Part shown: piece after piece, positions 28,791 through 39,084 of the stretch
Position numbering within the stretch: position 1 is the stretch's first letter
Layout of the letters: the number at the start of each line of letters is the position of its first letter
Assembly: GCA_022113835.1 (NCBI GenBank)
Contig: JAILWY010000009.1
Coordinates: forward strand, 6,424,001-6,488,000
Length of the DNA: 64,000 bases
From: Atopsyche davidsoni
Taxonomy: Eukaryota > Arthropoda > Insecta > Trichoptera > Hydrobiosidae
Reading direction: 5' to 3'
Program-made: the position numbers and the translations under genes
The notes under the pieces: generated by a model
The model's database searches: none
What the model was told of the DNA's origin: nothing
Seen by the model: only the letters and a program-made list of their open reading frames with translations

Positions 28791-28896
28791 GACAAAGGAT
28801 AACGACCATCCAGCTGGACGGCGTGCAGTACTTCGTGTCCCGCATGAACCCCTACAGCCCCGAGCTCAACTACTTCTTGGCCTACCAGTACTGCAG
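28791..28896 (+). CDS. C-type lectin protein, exon 2 (start of CTLD)
   Basis: Acceptor TTGTTCTAG ends at 28,790 and donor GTGAGG starts at 28,897. The exon encodes residues 21-55: GQRITTIQLDGVQYFVSRMN, then PYSPELNYFLAYQYC. This is the first strand and first helix of a C-type lectin-like domain, ending in the first conserved cysteine (Cys55, in the usual YxYC position after the helix). Phases match exons 1 and 3 exactly. High GC against AT-rich introns and third-position GC bias support coding. Confidence 0.9.
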
Positions 28897-31036
28897 GTGA
28901 GGCTACTCCACTATTTACATGGACCATTGTATCCTTCAACATTCCACGGATTCGTGGAGGTCTCCGACAACACTTTCTATTTGTTTGTGTTATATAGTAT
29001 ACTGCATCTTCTTTGTCAACGGTATAATGAGGCTCGTAATGCATTATCTTCAATGGTATACCAACTAATGCTTCATAATTCAACGGAGATATGTTTGAAA
29101 TATCAGTTATATTTAAATATTGTATTATTTCAATTACGTACACGAAAAACAATTTTTATCTGAAGCGGTATTATCACATAAACTGAAAAGTCTGGATTGT
29201 TTTATTTTGGTTTTATTATTTAGGTATAAACTAACAATCATTAATATAACGCTGATCGCGGTTGACGCTTTGGATAATAACTTCGGTGTCACACAAGTCG
29301 ATTGCATGTCAGCATGCATTTTTTATTTTTTGTTAGTTACTTTTTAGTAAATTCAACAAACTTATGTTACTCTTAATTTACGCGTATTCTATTATGTTTT
29401 TAACTCTTAATCAAATACAACTAGGCAGAAAAATAATACTTTACGAAGCCTGTGTAACGTATAAAGCTTTCTGAAAATGGGAGTAAAACTCACAATAAAA
29501 CCGCGAATGCCTAATTTCAGATAATTGTATCTGTTATATATGTTAAAATATGTAACATAAAGCCAAAAGTTATAAATTTAGTAACAATAGACAACAAACT
29601 CATCATAAAATACAAAAGAACGCCATCCTAACATCTACATATATTTATATGATTGTATTTTTTATTTTACTTTATGAAAACCAAGAATTATCATAACTGC
29701 ATACGAAAATCGTAGTTACATAATACGTAGTTTTAATAAAATGTAAAAAAATGACACGAGGTGAGTGCAAATATAAAAACAAAACCACAAGTAGCGTTTG
29801 ATGGGTTTACAAGTGCTTGCCGGGTTCCTTGTAATTGTTGTGAAGCAGAGAAGTGCGGTTCCACGGCACATGATTTTGATTATCAGTAAATCAGTAAACG
29901 TGCAAAAAGTTTTTTAATTTAATTATGCCATAACACGAATGAAAACACACCTGTTATATTTTTCTTAATGTGTCGTCATCAAAATTTCATTAAATCCATG
30001 TTGATGCAGACGTATAGAGAATTCCTACAGGGTTTTACTGACACGATACTCAAAATTAATCTACTGTAAGAGAGCTAATTAGTGGATGTGTCATCGCTCC
30101 TACGAGTTTTTGCAAGTGAGTAATATCACAGAGTGTACTCACAGAGTATTTAAGCTTAGTGTAGGACTTGATTAGAGCTCCTCGGAAAAGCTCGAACACG
30201 TTTCAAACAAGAAAGACATTGTTTCTCCATAAAACTATAAAGCATTCAGCTGGAGAGTCGTAAAGTACCCGTTAAGGTAATTTCACGTAATATTGTACAC
30301 AATTCCCTACAATTTGCTTATCAAGGTGAATCAATTCCGTGCACCGCATCACTCAGACGTGAACTTCCGTATAATGCAAGGAAACCCGCGGACAGGCTCT
30401 GACCACAGGTCCCCGACATGCTCCACGATGTTATAATGATAAGCTATTGTATTATTATCCAGTCGTCATTACCGTTCCCTCGTGTTCAACAGTCTAGCAT
30501 CATTGTTATCATCATCTGCAAGTAAGTCATTATGACTTGATATTAACTGCCGGAGCTCGGGGGAGGAATCCACAGGTCACAAGCGGCGCTTTCTTTTCTC
30601 AAACGCATCATATATTTTTATTTACTAATTACGCAACTGCAATACAGTGAATGGACATAGTTTCAAAACAAATTACCGAGATTGTTTATATTTTTTCTCA
30701 ATTATAAATCATCTGTGGAATTAATCTCTGATAGTGCAACGAAGCATCGCCTCATTATGTCTAATTTACAAAACAACGACATTGTGGTTTTTCGACTTCC
30801 TTGTGAACAATTCACAGACGAGCATTCAACATTGTGATTATACAATTTAATTACAATGCATTAGCCGAAGACACATCAGAGAATGATAAACTATCTTAGT
30901 CGATATGAGTGCCAATCGTCGAGTATAATCCAATAGCGGAAGCTTTTCAAAGCGGAAGGCCACAGTTACGCAAATTATGTAAGTAAGTTAAAAGGTAAAC
31001 TGTGGAATTCCGACTATAATTTGTCTCCCTTCGCAG
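28897..31036 (+). other. Intron 2 of the lectin gene
   Basis: A GTGAGG...CAG intron of 2.1 kb, AT-rich. No nested exon, RNA gene or mobile element could be recognised on either strand. Confidence 0.7.
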
Positions 31037-31113
31037 GTCCCTGGGCCTGCAGCTGGCCTCGTTCGAGACCAAGGAGAAGGCCGACTCCATTACGACCTAC
31101 CTCACTAACGCCG
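31037..31113 (+). CDS. C-type lectin protein, exon 3 (CTLD helix 2)
   Basis: Acceptor CCCTTCGCAG ends at 31,036 and donor GTAAGC starts at 31,114. It encodes the LGLQLASFETKEKADSITTY region (residues 56-81), the second helix of the domain. The order YxYC, LGxxLASFETxEKA is typical of animal C-type lectin domains. The exon joins exon 2 in phase 2 and exon 4 in phase 1. It is too short to stand out as a long open frame. Confidence 0.9.
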
Positions 31114-33711
31114 GTAAGCAATGCCGCTTTTATTTTCATTCCGTTTGGTTTATTTTTAGCGCCTGCCGTTCTCGCACTCCGTGTGCGAATTACAGAATAA
31201 ATTAGGGTTTTCATTGTGATGCAGAAAAGTCTAGTAACTAGACATAGAATCTAAAATCTCTCAAATGACAAGCAAATGGTAAGCATATGAAAAAAAAACA
31301 AGGGTTTTGATCATTTGACCCATTCGTGTATCAAAGGGTGCTTTATTATTTGATAATATTGTGCAGATTTTAAACAAGTGTATTTGGTTGAATTTTTTTT
31401 ATCTTTGGTATGTATGTTGTAGCAAGATTTTTTTGCATACAATCTGTACCTAGTGCTTCTAACAAGTAAAAACGCCCTTCTGAATATTGAGTAGTCGGGT
31501 TCAGGCGGCCCGAGAAGCGTCCTGCGGCAGCTGAAGTTTCAGTGGCGGGCGGCTCGCACGGGCCCGGGGCTCGCCGGCTCGAGGTCCCCAGCAGCCCTGG
31601 ATCCCAGTCAGCACGAGGTCCCCGGCAGCCCTGGGCCTCGGAAGGCTCGAGGCCCCCGGCAGCCCTGGGCCCCGGCCGGCACGAGGCCCCCGGGCGTTCA
31701 CCCGCGGCGGCCGTTGCGTCATTACTTCATCACGGCGGCGGAGCGTACCGAGGCACGAGCAGCGAACGCGGAGTGCTCATTATTCGCCCGCCAGCGCGGC
31801 CCCGGGGGGAGGGCGCCGGGCGCCGGGCATCGCGCAGGACGCAGGGCCGAGCGCACACAATTATTAATTCAAAATTAATTATTTTGGATTTTTGTTCGTT
31901 CAAAGAAATAGAGGAAAATATAAGATGTTATAATTTATTGCTGAATATAAGAAAACCAACATTTCCAGGGCGGGTTTCGCAAGATGCGCGCAGAATAAAA
32001 AAGCGTGGCTAATATGGGTGCGATAATCATAGCATTCTAATATACGTTGAAAGTAAACGTTTCTGAAACCCTCTATCCAAAATAAGTCTAAAAAAAATAT
32101 TTTTAATGAACTATACCATAAATATATAAATAAAAATACACAAACTAAATAGATAGTGGATTTGAAAATTCCACTCAAGAGGGTTTGTCCATTTTTAGTC
32201 CCACAGTATTGTATTATCTCATGGTTTCATGGGAATTGTATTCTATTTGAACCGGCTCCTCAGAATAATCTACTTTGGATTGTAATGGATCGGACACTTG
32301 ACACGATTGTTGACCTCACAAACCGCAAAAAAAAAAACCTCACAAGGACCAGTATGTTTTTTTATATTCGGAGGAGAGAAGAGTAATATTCAATTTGTTG
32401 AAAAGTACTTGAGGTTGTATAGACTTTGTGGGTGGGGGCAAAGAAGGAATCGGTCATCGCCTGGAATAAGTTTCCTTTCGGGTCAATCCCTTGCGTAGAA
32501 AATGAACAAATAACAAGGCAGGAGAGCATGCCGCACGACGGGAGACGGCAGGACCGTCAGCCGCGGTCGTGAGGTGCCGGCGCCGGCTCCGGGGCTCCGG
32601 GCGGTCACGAGCGCCCCGCCCGCCCCTGCCCGCCCCTCCTCGCTCCTGGTCGCCCCCGCCCGCCCCCGCCCGCCCAGCCGAGCTATGGGGCAGCGCCCCG
32701 TCCTGCCAGCGCCGCGGCGCCCCCGAGCCACCCGACGTGACCCGACGCTCGCAGCAGCAGGGATCAGTCTCCCCCTTACCCGGGGTGGAACTGTCGTATC
32801 TTTTTGAAAGCTGCGTTATGAAAAGATGACAATAAATATACAAACATGTAAAAAAATCTAGGCCTGCAATTATTTTGAAAATATGAAGACAAAGCTGGAT
32901 TTTACGGAGAGCTTTCACAATACGAAGAAATTTGGGTACTAGGAAAGAGTCTCGCATACTTTTCAGTCCCGTCCCGTCGTGCGGGACAAAGAGCTCGCGG
33001 CGCTGCTCGGGCGCCGGCCGCGTCGAGTGTGCTCGCACGTCGTCGCACAAAGGAAGACCGATGGACCGCGCTACAATGGAGAGATTCACTTCCAAGATCC
33101 GGCCGAGGCTGCGAGGGACACCGGCGCACGCGAGTCGACACGAGGGGGAATCGATATTGCCTTCCTCACGCCAGGGCGCCCGACGACCCCCCGGAGTGGA
33201 TCTCAATTCGGTTTTGCTGTTTTATTGCAGACGTCATATTTTTAATTCCGAGACAACGGCGCAATCGAGACGTCTTTGGCCTTTACCGTTGCCGCGGCGG
33301 TCGTTCTCACGCTCCGCTCGCTCGGTTATAATTATTGGCTGTATTATTTTTGAGAAAGAATGAATAATTATTCAACAGGACAAAAGTGGTAATAAACAAT
33401 AATCGCAACAGGATGCATTACAACACAAAAGAATATTAAATTGATTGCTCAAAATGAAGACCAAATCGGCGCGCAAGATTAACTAACTGCTTATCCTCAG
33501 TTTCCCGTCGAGTGACAGATTTGCACCTATTGCGAAACACATATAAATTACACGATACGGCTGAGCTAGAAATATCGATTTCATCAAAGTATTGAGTTCA
33601 TTATTCCTGATTACCACCTCTAGCGTAAAGTTTAGAAATATACCTACTTTGGGTATATTTTTGTACGCACCCAGTACCTGCGCGGTTCACGATCGTTATT
33701 TTTGTTTCCAG
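31114..33711 (+). other. Intron 3 of the lectin gene, with GC-rich blocks
   Basis: A 2.6-kb GT-AG intron. It carries three very GC-rich blocks (31,500-31,860, 32,530-32,770 and 32,970-33,330) separated by AT-rich DNA. The first contains a 34-bp minisatellite. Several frames are open across the blocks on both strands, but none has a known motif, splice-compatible ends or a convincing start. They are treated as non-coding. Confidence 0.5.
31576..31694 (+). repeat. About 34-bp GC-rich minisatellite, 3.5 units
   Basis: The core GGCTCGAGGTCCCC, then AGCAGCCCTGG, recurs every 33-35 bp (units at about 31,576, 31,611, 31,644 and 31,678) with few changes. It lies in lectin intron 3. Confidence 0.8.
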
Positions 33712-33925
33712 GCTACAACAAGTATGACTTCTGGACGTCGGGCAACAACCTGGGCACGGATATGTTCCTGTGGATGAGCACGGGGCTGCCCTTCAACGCC
33801 ACCTTCAACTACATGCGGCGCGGGGACGCCGTGGCCGCGCCGCCCGCGCCGCCCGCGCCCGCCTCCATGGACCCCCTGGACGTGCCGCAGGGCAGCACGG
33901 CGCCGCAGCGCACCGCCAGGCACGG
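33712..33925 (+). CDS. C-type lectin protein, exon 4 (CTLD core plus Ala/Pro loop)
   Basis: Acceptor TTTGTTTCCAG ends at 33,711 and donor GTACGC starts at 33,926. It encodes residues 82-152: YDFWTSGNNLGTDMFLWMST then GLPFNATFNYM. FWTSGNNLG is the insect version of the WIGL core of a CTLD. N110-A-T is a possible glycosylation site. After the core comes a loop of about 30 residues rich in Ala and Pro (121-150), where a compact CTLD would normally go on to the long loop. Such insertions are low-complexity and probably flexible. The pattern resembles insect CTLD proteins such as Drosophila CG9134, by memory only. Confidence 0.9.
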
Positions 33926-34081
33926 GTACGCCCTCCCTCCCTCGCCCCGGGGAATCCCCGCGAAGGGATGCACCTATGAGCCTCTGACAGCTGTCATAAT
34001 TAAAGCTATACAGAGTACCGTAGGTTTACATTTTGACGTCTACTGATGAGTAACTAAAGTCGAATGCCTCTGTCCCTTTAG
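33926..34081 (+). other. Intron 4 of the lectin gene (156 bp)
   Basis: A short intron with donor GTACGC and acceptor CCCTTTAG. Reading through it meets an in-frame stop, so splicing is needed for the phase-correct join of exons 4 and 5. Confidence 0.8.
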
Positions 34082-34237
34082 CACGGAGCACATCCTGAGC
34101 GACGGGTGCGTGGCGCTGAAGGCCCCGACGTTCCACTGGGAGCCGCAGCACTGCGGGGACATCAAGGACTTCATCTGCGAGCAGACCCGGTGCTACTACT
34201 ACAACTACGGCTCGATACCGGTGTCGTCCGCGCAGGG
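34082..34237 (+). CDS. C-type lectin protein, exon 5 (CTLD end)
   Basis: Acceptor GTCCCTTTAG ends at 34,081; donor GTAAAG starts at 34,238. It encodes residues 153-205, with Cys162, Cys177 and Cys185, which with Cys55 make the four canonical CTLD cysteines, plus an extra Cys190 (TRCYYYNYG). The sugar-binding EPN/QPD triplet and the WND motif are absent (HWEPQHC stands in their place), so calcium-dependent sugar binding in the mannose/galactose way is unlikely. If the final donor is not used, reading continues into TAA at 34,239-34,241 and gives a tail-less lectin of about 205 residues. Confidence 0.88.
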
Positions 34238-34927
34238 GTAAAGCTCTCCACAGGTGAGATACGAGCCAAAGCGACCAGTCGATAACAGCGGCCAGATTCT
34301 GAACAGTGCCCGTGGAGCCGAAACGCTGCATCGAGGTTGCGCGAGCTTTGACATTGCGTAATGTGGCTTCGCGATATGTTCGATATCAAGCAGGCTGTAT
34401 CGGGGCCGAAGTCACGGTTGTGCACTAATACTTGCGATAGAATCTCCGGCATGGAATCTAGCCTCTGAAGAAATTGTAGTACCCACCCACCAAGTTGATC
34501 CTGAATAGGAACGCTTTGTATGAATACTGGACTTATCGTTTTGAAACGTGCCAGTGTGACTCGATTTGTGATCATCGACATCATCATCATTGAAATACTA
34601 ACTTTGTAATATTTATATTTATTTATTTCGCTCGTATTGCATTTGAGTACCGCCGTTGATGGATTAACATAGCATTTCATTTGGTGGATGGGGGTAGAGA
34701 GCTTTGCTTGGTATCTCATCGTGAATTTGCCGCGAGACCCGTTCGACGGAATGAACAGATTCTCAGCCTTTAATTAATCAATTTTAAAAATATACTTCAC
34801 TTCGCTTCATTTTTATACCTAATCTACACGTTCACTATTTATTTCGATCAATGTCGAAATTCAAGGGCTGAGAATCTTAAAGTTATGCGTAATGCGATCG
34901 ATTAAAAATTGAGCTCTCGTCCTTCAG
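34238..34927 (+). other. Intron 5 of the lectin gene (690 bp)
   Basis: Donor GTAAAG and acceptor TCCTTCAG. The first bases also contain an in-frame TAA, so retention gives a short isoform. On the minus strand a 182-codon open frame (34,171-34,719) runs across the intron into exon 5; it shows no known domain. Confidence 0.7.
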
Positions 34928-35495
34928 GAAGCCACTCTCCTTGACGACCACGACCACCGCCCCCCCTCTGACCAGCTCGTCCCCCGCCCCTCCGCGCTCC
35001 GAGCACCTGCCGACTCACTTCACTCTGAACGACTTGCTCGGCAAGCTCCGCCCGAGTTCTCTCGACGGACTCCAGTCGCCGCATTTGAAGGCCGCGTCGG
35101 CTCTGGCTCACAAGAACCCGCCGCAGATCGACGGCCACTACTCGGGAATAAACCACCACGACCGCGTGCAGGACGGGCAGGGGCAGGCCGAGAAGGGGGC
35201 CACCGCGGCGCCCGGTACTTACGACGGAGACGCGGACGCCAACGACAGCCCCACGCTGCTCTCCAGCGAGCCGGATAACTCTGTCGACGAGGAAGGCTCG
35301 GCCACTCTGGGGCCTTACAACCACAGTCTCGATCTGCAAATGGGAGACGACCCGAACGCTCACGCGGCCGCCGCTTCCGACGGCAATCCCGGAGACGACT
35401 ACGTGTCGACGATCGAGCCCGACATCGTGACGACATACAAGTCCGAACTGCTGAAGAAGATCACCGGCAAGGTGCTCGCAGCTCCGTCCTATTAG
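34928..35495 (+). CDS. C-type lectin protein, exon 6 (Thr/Pro-rich and acidic tail)
   Basis: Acceptor CGTCCTTCAG ends at 34,927; the exon ends in stop TAG at 35,493-35,495. It encodes residues 205-393 in frame with exon 5. It starts with a Thr-rich stretch (LTTTTTAPPLTSSSPAPP) that looks open to O-glycosylation. A basic/hydrophobic part follows (FTLNDLLGKLRP), then an acidic Asp/Gly/Ala-rich stretch and a final segment with IVTTYKSELLKKITGK. No transmembrane helix or GPI-like tail is visible, so the product is probably extracellular. High GC and lack of stops over 568 nt support coding. Its function is unknown; a cuticle or extracellular-matrix role is only a guess from the architecture. Confidence 0.85.
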
Positions 35496-36625
35496 TGAGT
35501 GATCTATCACTTTAGCTGTGAATTTATCATAAAAAAATGTTTTGTATCGTAACTGCATTTGCAATATTTCCGTAATGTTTAATGGTTTCAGTTACTTTGT
35601 AAAGACTTACACGAAAGTATTATTCAGTTAATCTGATAAAGATTGCAAGTAAGTAGTTTCACTAGTTTTATTTGGATAAAAAAAGTATTCTTTGTAGGCC
35701 CTTCCTGAAACCTATTTGCATTAAAGGGGGACTTAAAAATTAACAAAAAACAAAAAATATTTAATATCGATCCTGTCATCGAGACTTTAAAGCATTCCAG
35801 AATTCGATCACAAAGTTATCAAGGTTTTGGCGATTCCAGTCATTGAGTAGTTGTCCTTAGATATTAATGATTACTTGCCAGGATCTTAACATTATCGGTG
35901 TCAGAGGGAATAAATTAATTTTGTTTTCGAGTTCAAAACGTTTGCTCACAATAAGAGCCAGTGTGGTTTATCTTAAACTAGGTGCATGTTATTCATTAGA
36001 GTAATTTTAACTAATGGAAAAAGTGAGAGTGACGTGGTAAAGCCCGCTATGCTTGAAATATTAGGATATTATCAACGAATCACTTATTTCATATGCAATA
36101 AATTAATATTTTATATTTAGTTGTTTTATTTTTAGTAAATAATACTAATACTATCAACCTATTTATTTGATCTGTTTATACATCATGTGTGATCATAAGA
36201 AAGCTTCGTTAAATTAATCGCTCAATTTGTGTGAAGTTCAGTAAAACTAGTTACGATTTTGTTTTTATTTGGCCAAATGTACCTTTGGTCAAACAGGTAA
36301 GGCGATAGTATCCCTGACTGGTTATTTTCTCATATCTTCCTACCCCTTGTTATCTTTATATTGTAGTTAATAATTGTATTTTTCATTTTGTATGATTCAT
36401 CTTAACAAAAAAACATTTATTCCAATGTAATTACAGTAGTATCTTTAAAACTCGCATGAAACAAATTTTAAAGTATCTACCTTAATTTTATCAGAATAAA
36501 TGGTTTTAGTAAGACAAGATTTCAATATAATTTCACATATAAAATAAGGTCGGTAAAAATTTTCAGCGATAATAGTAAACAAACAATGAATGCTTTAAAC
36601 ACAGATAAATTAAAGAAAGACTTAC
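35496..36625. other. Gap between the converging lectin and carboxypeptidase genes
   Basis: This contains the lectin 3' UTR, with possible polyadenylation signals ATTAAA at 35,720 and AATAAA at 35,909 and 36,097. The minus strand was read for the missing second half of the CCP catalytic domain (an NGxxRCxLxGxDLNR-like or DxHGHS-like motif). Nothing recognisable was seen; the interval is AT-rich with no long open frame. Confidence 0.5.
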
Positions 36626-36804
36626 CAGCCATTGATGACACCTTCAACATTTAGCATTGGCACGATCTTGAACACATATTTACTTCTCAGCTTGTGGGAG
36701 GCTGGTGTATTCCCGAGCAATGTGCTTAGTGTCCCTTCCATGACCCACGACGCGTTACTCTCCCCGGGATGCACTCGGGAAGTCAAGAAGATGATCTCGC
36801 GTTC
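36626..36804 (-). CDS. AGTPBP1: CCP1-like exon: M14 zinc motif and NVEGVING
   Basis: Acceptor CATAACCAG precedes 36,804; donor GTAAGT follows 36,626. It encodes [20 protein letters not shown] then [10 protein letters not shown]...[24 protein letters not shown] supplies two of the three zinc ligands (His and Glu) of M14 carboxypeptidases, and [11 protein letters not shown] is the next conserved block. The strong consensus donor after NG shows that more exons are expected downstream on the minus strand. None was recognised before the lectin gene. Confidence 0.93.
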
Positions 36805-36888
36805 CTGGTTATGAAGATTACACTTTAAATTTTACAGTTTAATTAGATTTACTTTGTTCAATTTCATTATATGAAGTATATAAATTAC

Positions 36889-37025
36889 ATGAATGGGATT
36901 TCCTGATGTTTCTTCTGCAGTTATTGTAACAAGAGGGATTTCATTATTGTTTAGAGAATTAGCTAGATTATCCAATCTGAAGTGGACTTCGGGAGGTAGA
37001 TTTTGGGACATCATCCAAATTTTTG
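36889..37025 (-). CDS. AGTPBP1: CCP1-like exon: linker to catalytic core
   Basis: Acceptor GTTATTAACAG, donor GTAATT. It encodes AKIWMMSQNLPPEVHFRLDN then LANSLNNNEIPLVTITAEETSGNPIH. IPLVTITA matches the conserved PLVTIT strand just before the zinc motif in CCP1. Phase 0 at the donor joins directly to ERE of the next exon. Confidence 0.9.
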
Positions 37026-37101
37026 CCTGTTAATAACAAAATCAATCAATAACAAATTGTAAGCATAAATAAAAATATCATTTTATAAGAGACATCCTAA
37101 C

Positions 37102-37277
37102 CATCATTTGGGAATATGTGTATGGATAATGGTACGCCAGGTAGCACACATCATTTGAGTGAGGGAATTCAATAGTAAACGTCACAGTAAGGTAGCATTT
37201 AGCTAGATTCTTTAGCTTTGATGGGCATTGGTATGTGTTTCTGTAGTAGCATATATCTGATCCCGCCCTTACCCATC
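37102..37277 (-). CDS. AGTPBP1: CCP1-like exon: N-domain, HYPYTYS block
   Basis: Acceptor AATTCTTTCAG, donor GTTAGG. It encodes GWVRAGSDICYYRNTY...YLTVTFTIEFPHSNDVCYLAYHYPYTYSQMM. GTDICYY and YFAYHYPYTYS are hallmark CCP N-domain motifs, so identity is strong. The GW at the start completes RPGW across the junction. Confidence 0.93.
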
Positions 37278-37353
37278 CTGAAAGAATTTCAAACACTTAT
37301 TAGAAACTTCTGGTTGCTATGTCAAGTTTTTATACATTTCAGTACATTCATAC

Positions 37354-37561
37354 CGGGTCTTCCCAATGAAGCCTCTCTGACAGAATAGAGCACAGGCTTC
37401 ATCCCGAAATTGAATTGACTATCAGACTTTTCACAGTTAACAATATTGAAAATGTAAGATGAGCCACTGCACATATTTCTGATCTCGAAATAAAACCACA
37501 GATGTCGTTTGAGTGAATTAACATCTGGCATTAAGATAAGATCAAATTCACGAGGACCAGT
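37354..37561 (-). CDS. AGTPBP1: CCP1-like exon: N-domain, NIVNCEKS block
   Basis: Acceptor TTCTCTTCCAG, donor GTATGA. It encodes TGPREFDLILMPDVNS...HLWFYFEIRNMCSGSSYIFNIVNCEKSDSQFNFGMKPVLYSVREASLGRP. The WFYFEV-YxFNIINCEKxxSQFNxGMxP block is diagnostic of CCP1-type proteins. Confidence 0.95.
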
Positions 37562-37689
37562 CTGGAAGAGAAGAAAATATTTATATACCAAAAGGGGTGG
37601 TGCACTTCGGCGGTTTTAGTGTTGTGTTGTTTTTGAGTACATATAGCATGAGTGTGTAAATCAAAAATGTAATTTTTTTGGTTAAATAC

Positions 37690-37798
37690 CTGTATAGCCT
37701 TTCTGAGATTTCCCGACTCAAATCTGGATTCAAATTCAACTTTCTTGTAGAGGTAGTGGCGGTTAATAATTTTCTGAGCATCGTTATTAGTGAAGATT
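37690..37798 (-). CDS. AGTPBP1: CCP1-like exon: FESGNLRKAIQ
   Basis: Acceptor TATTTATAG, donor GTATTT. It encodes IFTNNDAQKIINRHYLYKKV then EFESRFESGNLRKAIQ. F-ESGNLRKxIQ is the conserved entry to the CCP N-domain. The exon joins upstream through a split Arg codon and downstream in phase 0. Confidence 0.92.
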
Positions 37799-37882
37799 CT
37801 ATAAATATGATAAATTTACCAAGAGTTTTTATTGTGGAGCAACGAGTATATATTTTATATCCTGTAATAAAATATCAATTAC

Positions 37883-38005
37883 CTTTCTGATCTTAAATCT
37901 GGTTTTAAACTTTCTTCAAGACAAAGTGCGTCAATATCATACACAACATCTTCTATAGGCAATTCAGCATTTATGGCTTTTTCAACGCAATTGATTAACT
38001 TTTTC
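37883..38005 (-). CDS. AGTPBP1: CCP1-like exon: VVYDIDAL linker
   Basis: Acceptor TTACTTTAG, donor GTAATT. It encodes KKLINCVEKAINAELPIEDV then VYDIDALCLEESLKPDLRSER. It fits between neighbours in phase at both ends. VVYD is a familiar motif ahead of the N-domain in CCP1. It has no catalytic residues. Confidence 0.88.
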
Positions 38006-38457
38006 CTAAAGTAATCCCATGTGAAATATGAGTAATAATACATACACATTACAATTACTGATGCCTATTTATTAATTAAAAAGAGGGTATTGGAATGTTT
38101 GTTTTTAAAGTATAGATTCATTTTTAATTTTTTTACATATCTTTGTCCACAATCATGAATATATTTCTTAAAAAAAACTTATAGTTTAGCTTCTTATTGA
38201 TGTTGTTTGTTCTAAAAGCTCGAAAAATTATTTTAACGAAAGCTGTAATAGTAAATATTTATGGTGTTATGATAACACCGTGAGAATAAGGATGGATCAA
38301 AAATTGGTTTGCAAATTTCATCAGGCTATCATTGATTCTGTTTATAGTTGGGTTTGTTGTTTTTTTTCAAAGGAAATAAACGTTATTAAGTCCAAAAAAA
38401 TTTATAATCTAAATAAAACAAAACACAGAAACTTCAGTTCCCTTCTAGATTAAGTAC

Positions 38458-38656
38458 CTGGATGATGCATTTTCACTTTCGTTCAGATATTCAAATTTCC
38501 CATGTGCCTGGCCGCCATAAAGATCAGGATAAGCGACCTTCACAAACGGTATGACACTGCGGACTCTCGAAGCTATACTTATATACACTTGCTCTGCCAG
38601 TTGTTGTGATTTTAGATCTTTAAGGATTTTTAGAGAAGTTGTTGACATGTAACCAG
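38458..38656 (-). CDS. AGTPBP1: CCP1-like exon: VAYPDLYGG
   Basis: Acceptor TTATTTAAG, donor GTACTT. It encodes GYMSTTSLKILKDLKSQQLA...RVRSVIPFVKVAYPDLYGGQAHGKFEYLNESENASSR. The AYPDLYG segment matches the region between the armadillo part and the N-domain of CCP1. Phases agree with both neighbours. Confidence 0.88.
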
Positions 38657-38890
38657 CTTAAATAAAAAAAGATATTAAGAATAATTTTATAGATTATCAA
38701 TTGAATATAATTTAATACTACGCTTAAAAAAATATTACTGTAGTGATCATTTCTTTTAACATTGTTAATTTGACCATGAATGACCTTTCTTTGGAAACAA
38801 CAACTTATGAATTTATTACTGTAATTCAATTGGAGTAAATGCTTTTATCACGTATAATATTTAAAATAAAAATATTTTTTTAGTACTTAC

Positions 38891-39084
38891 ATTGATCTAA
38901 AACTTTTAACTTTAAATTAATCGTTTGCGTACTAAGCATGGTGGAATGATCAATTTTACTCATATCGAAATCTGATAATGTACTGTTACTGATATCATTT
39001 AACGAGCCTTTTGAATTGGATCTGTTTTTGATTAGTTTGAGTTGCTTTTGTAAAATTGCAAATTCTTTAAAAAACGGGTTATAT
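38891..39084 (-). CDS. AGTPBP1: CCP1-like exon: Ser/Asn-rich linker
   Basis: Acceptor ATTTTCAG, donor GTAAGT. It encodes YNPFFKEFAILQKQLKLIKN, then a Ser/Asn-rich stretch and DHSTMLSTQTINLKLKVLDQ. Identity rests on phase-perfect joins rather than sequence conservation. Linker sequence between armadillo repeats and the peptidase diverges quickly in this family. Confidence 0.82.

Noticed and set aside
31542..33363. Several frames of 80-250 codons in lectin intron 3
   Set aside because: They lie in GC-rich blocks, occur on both strands, have no motif and do not fit the splice phases of the lectin gene.
34902..35564. 220-codon minus-strand frame opposite lectin exon 6
   Set aside because: Antisense shadow of a GC-rich coding exon. 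The plus-strand exon has the correct acceptor and phase.
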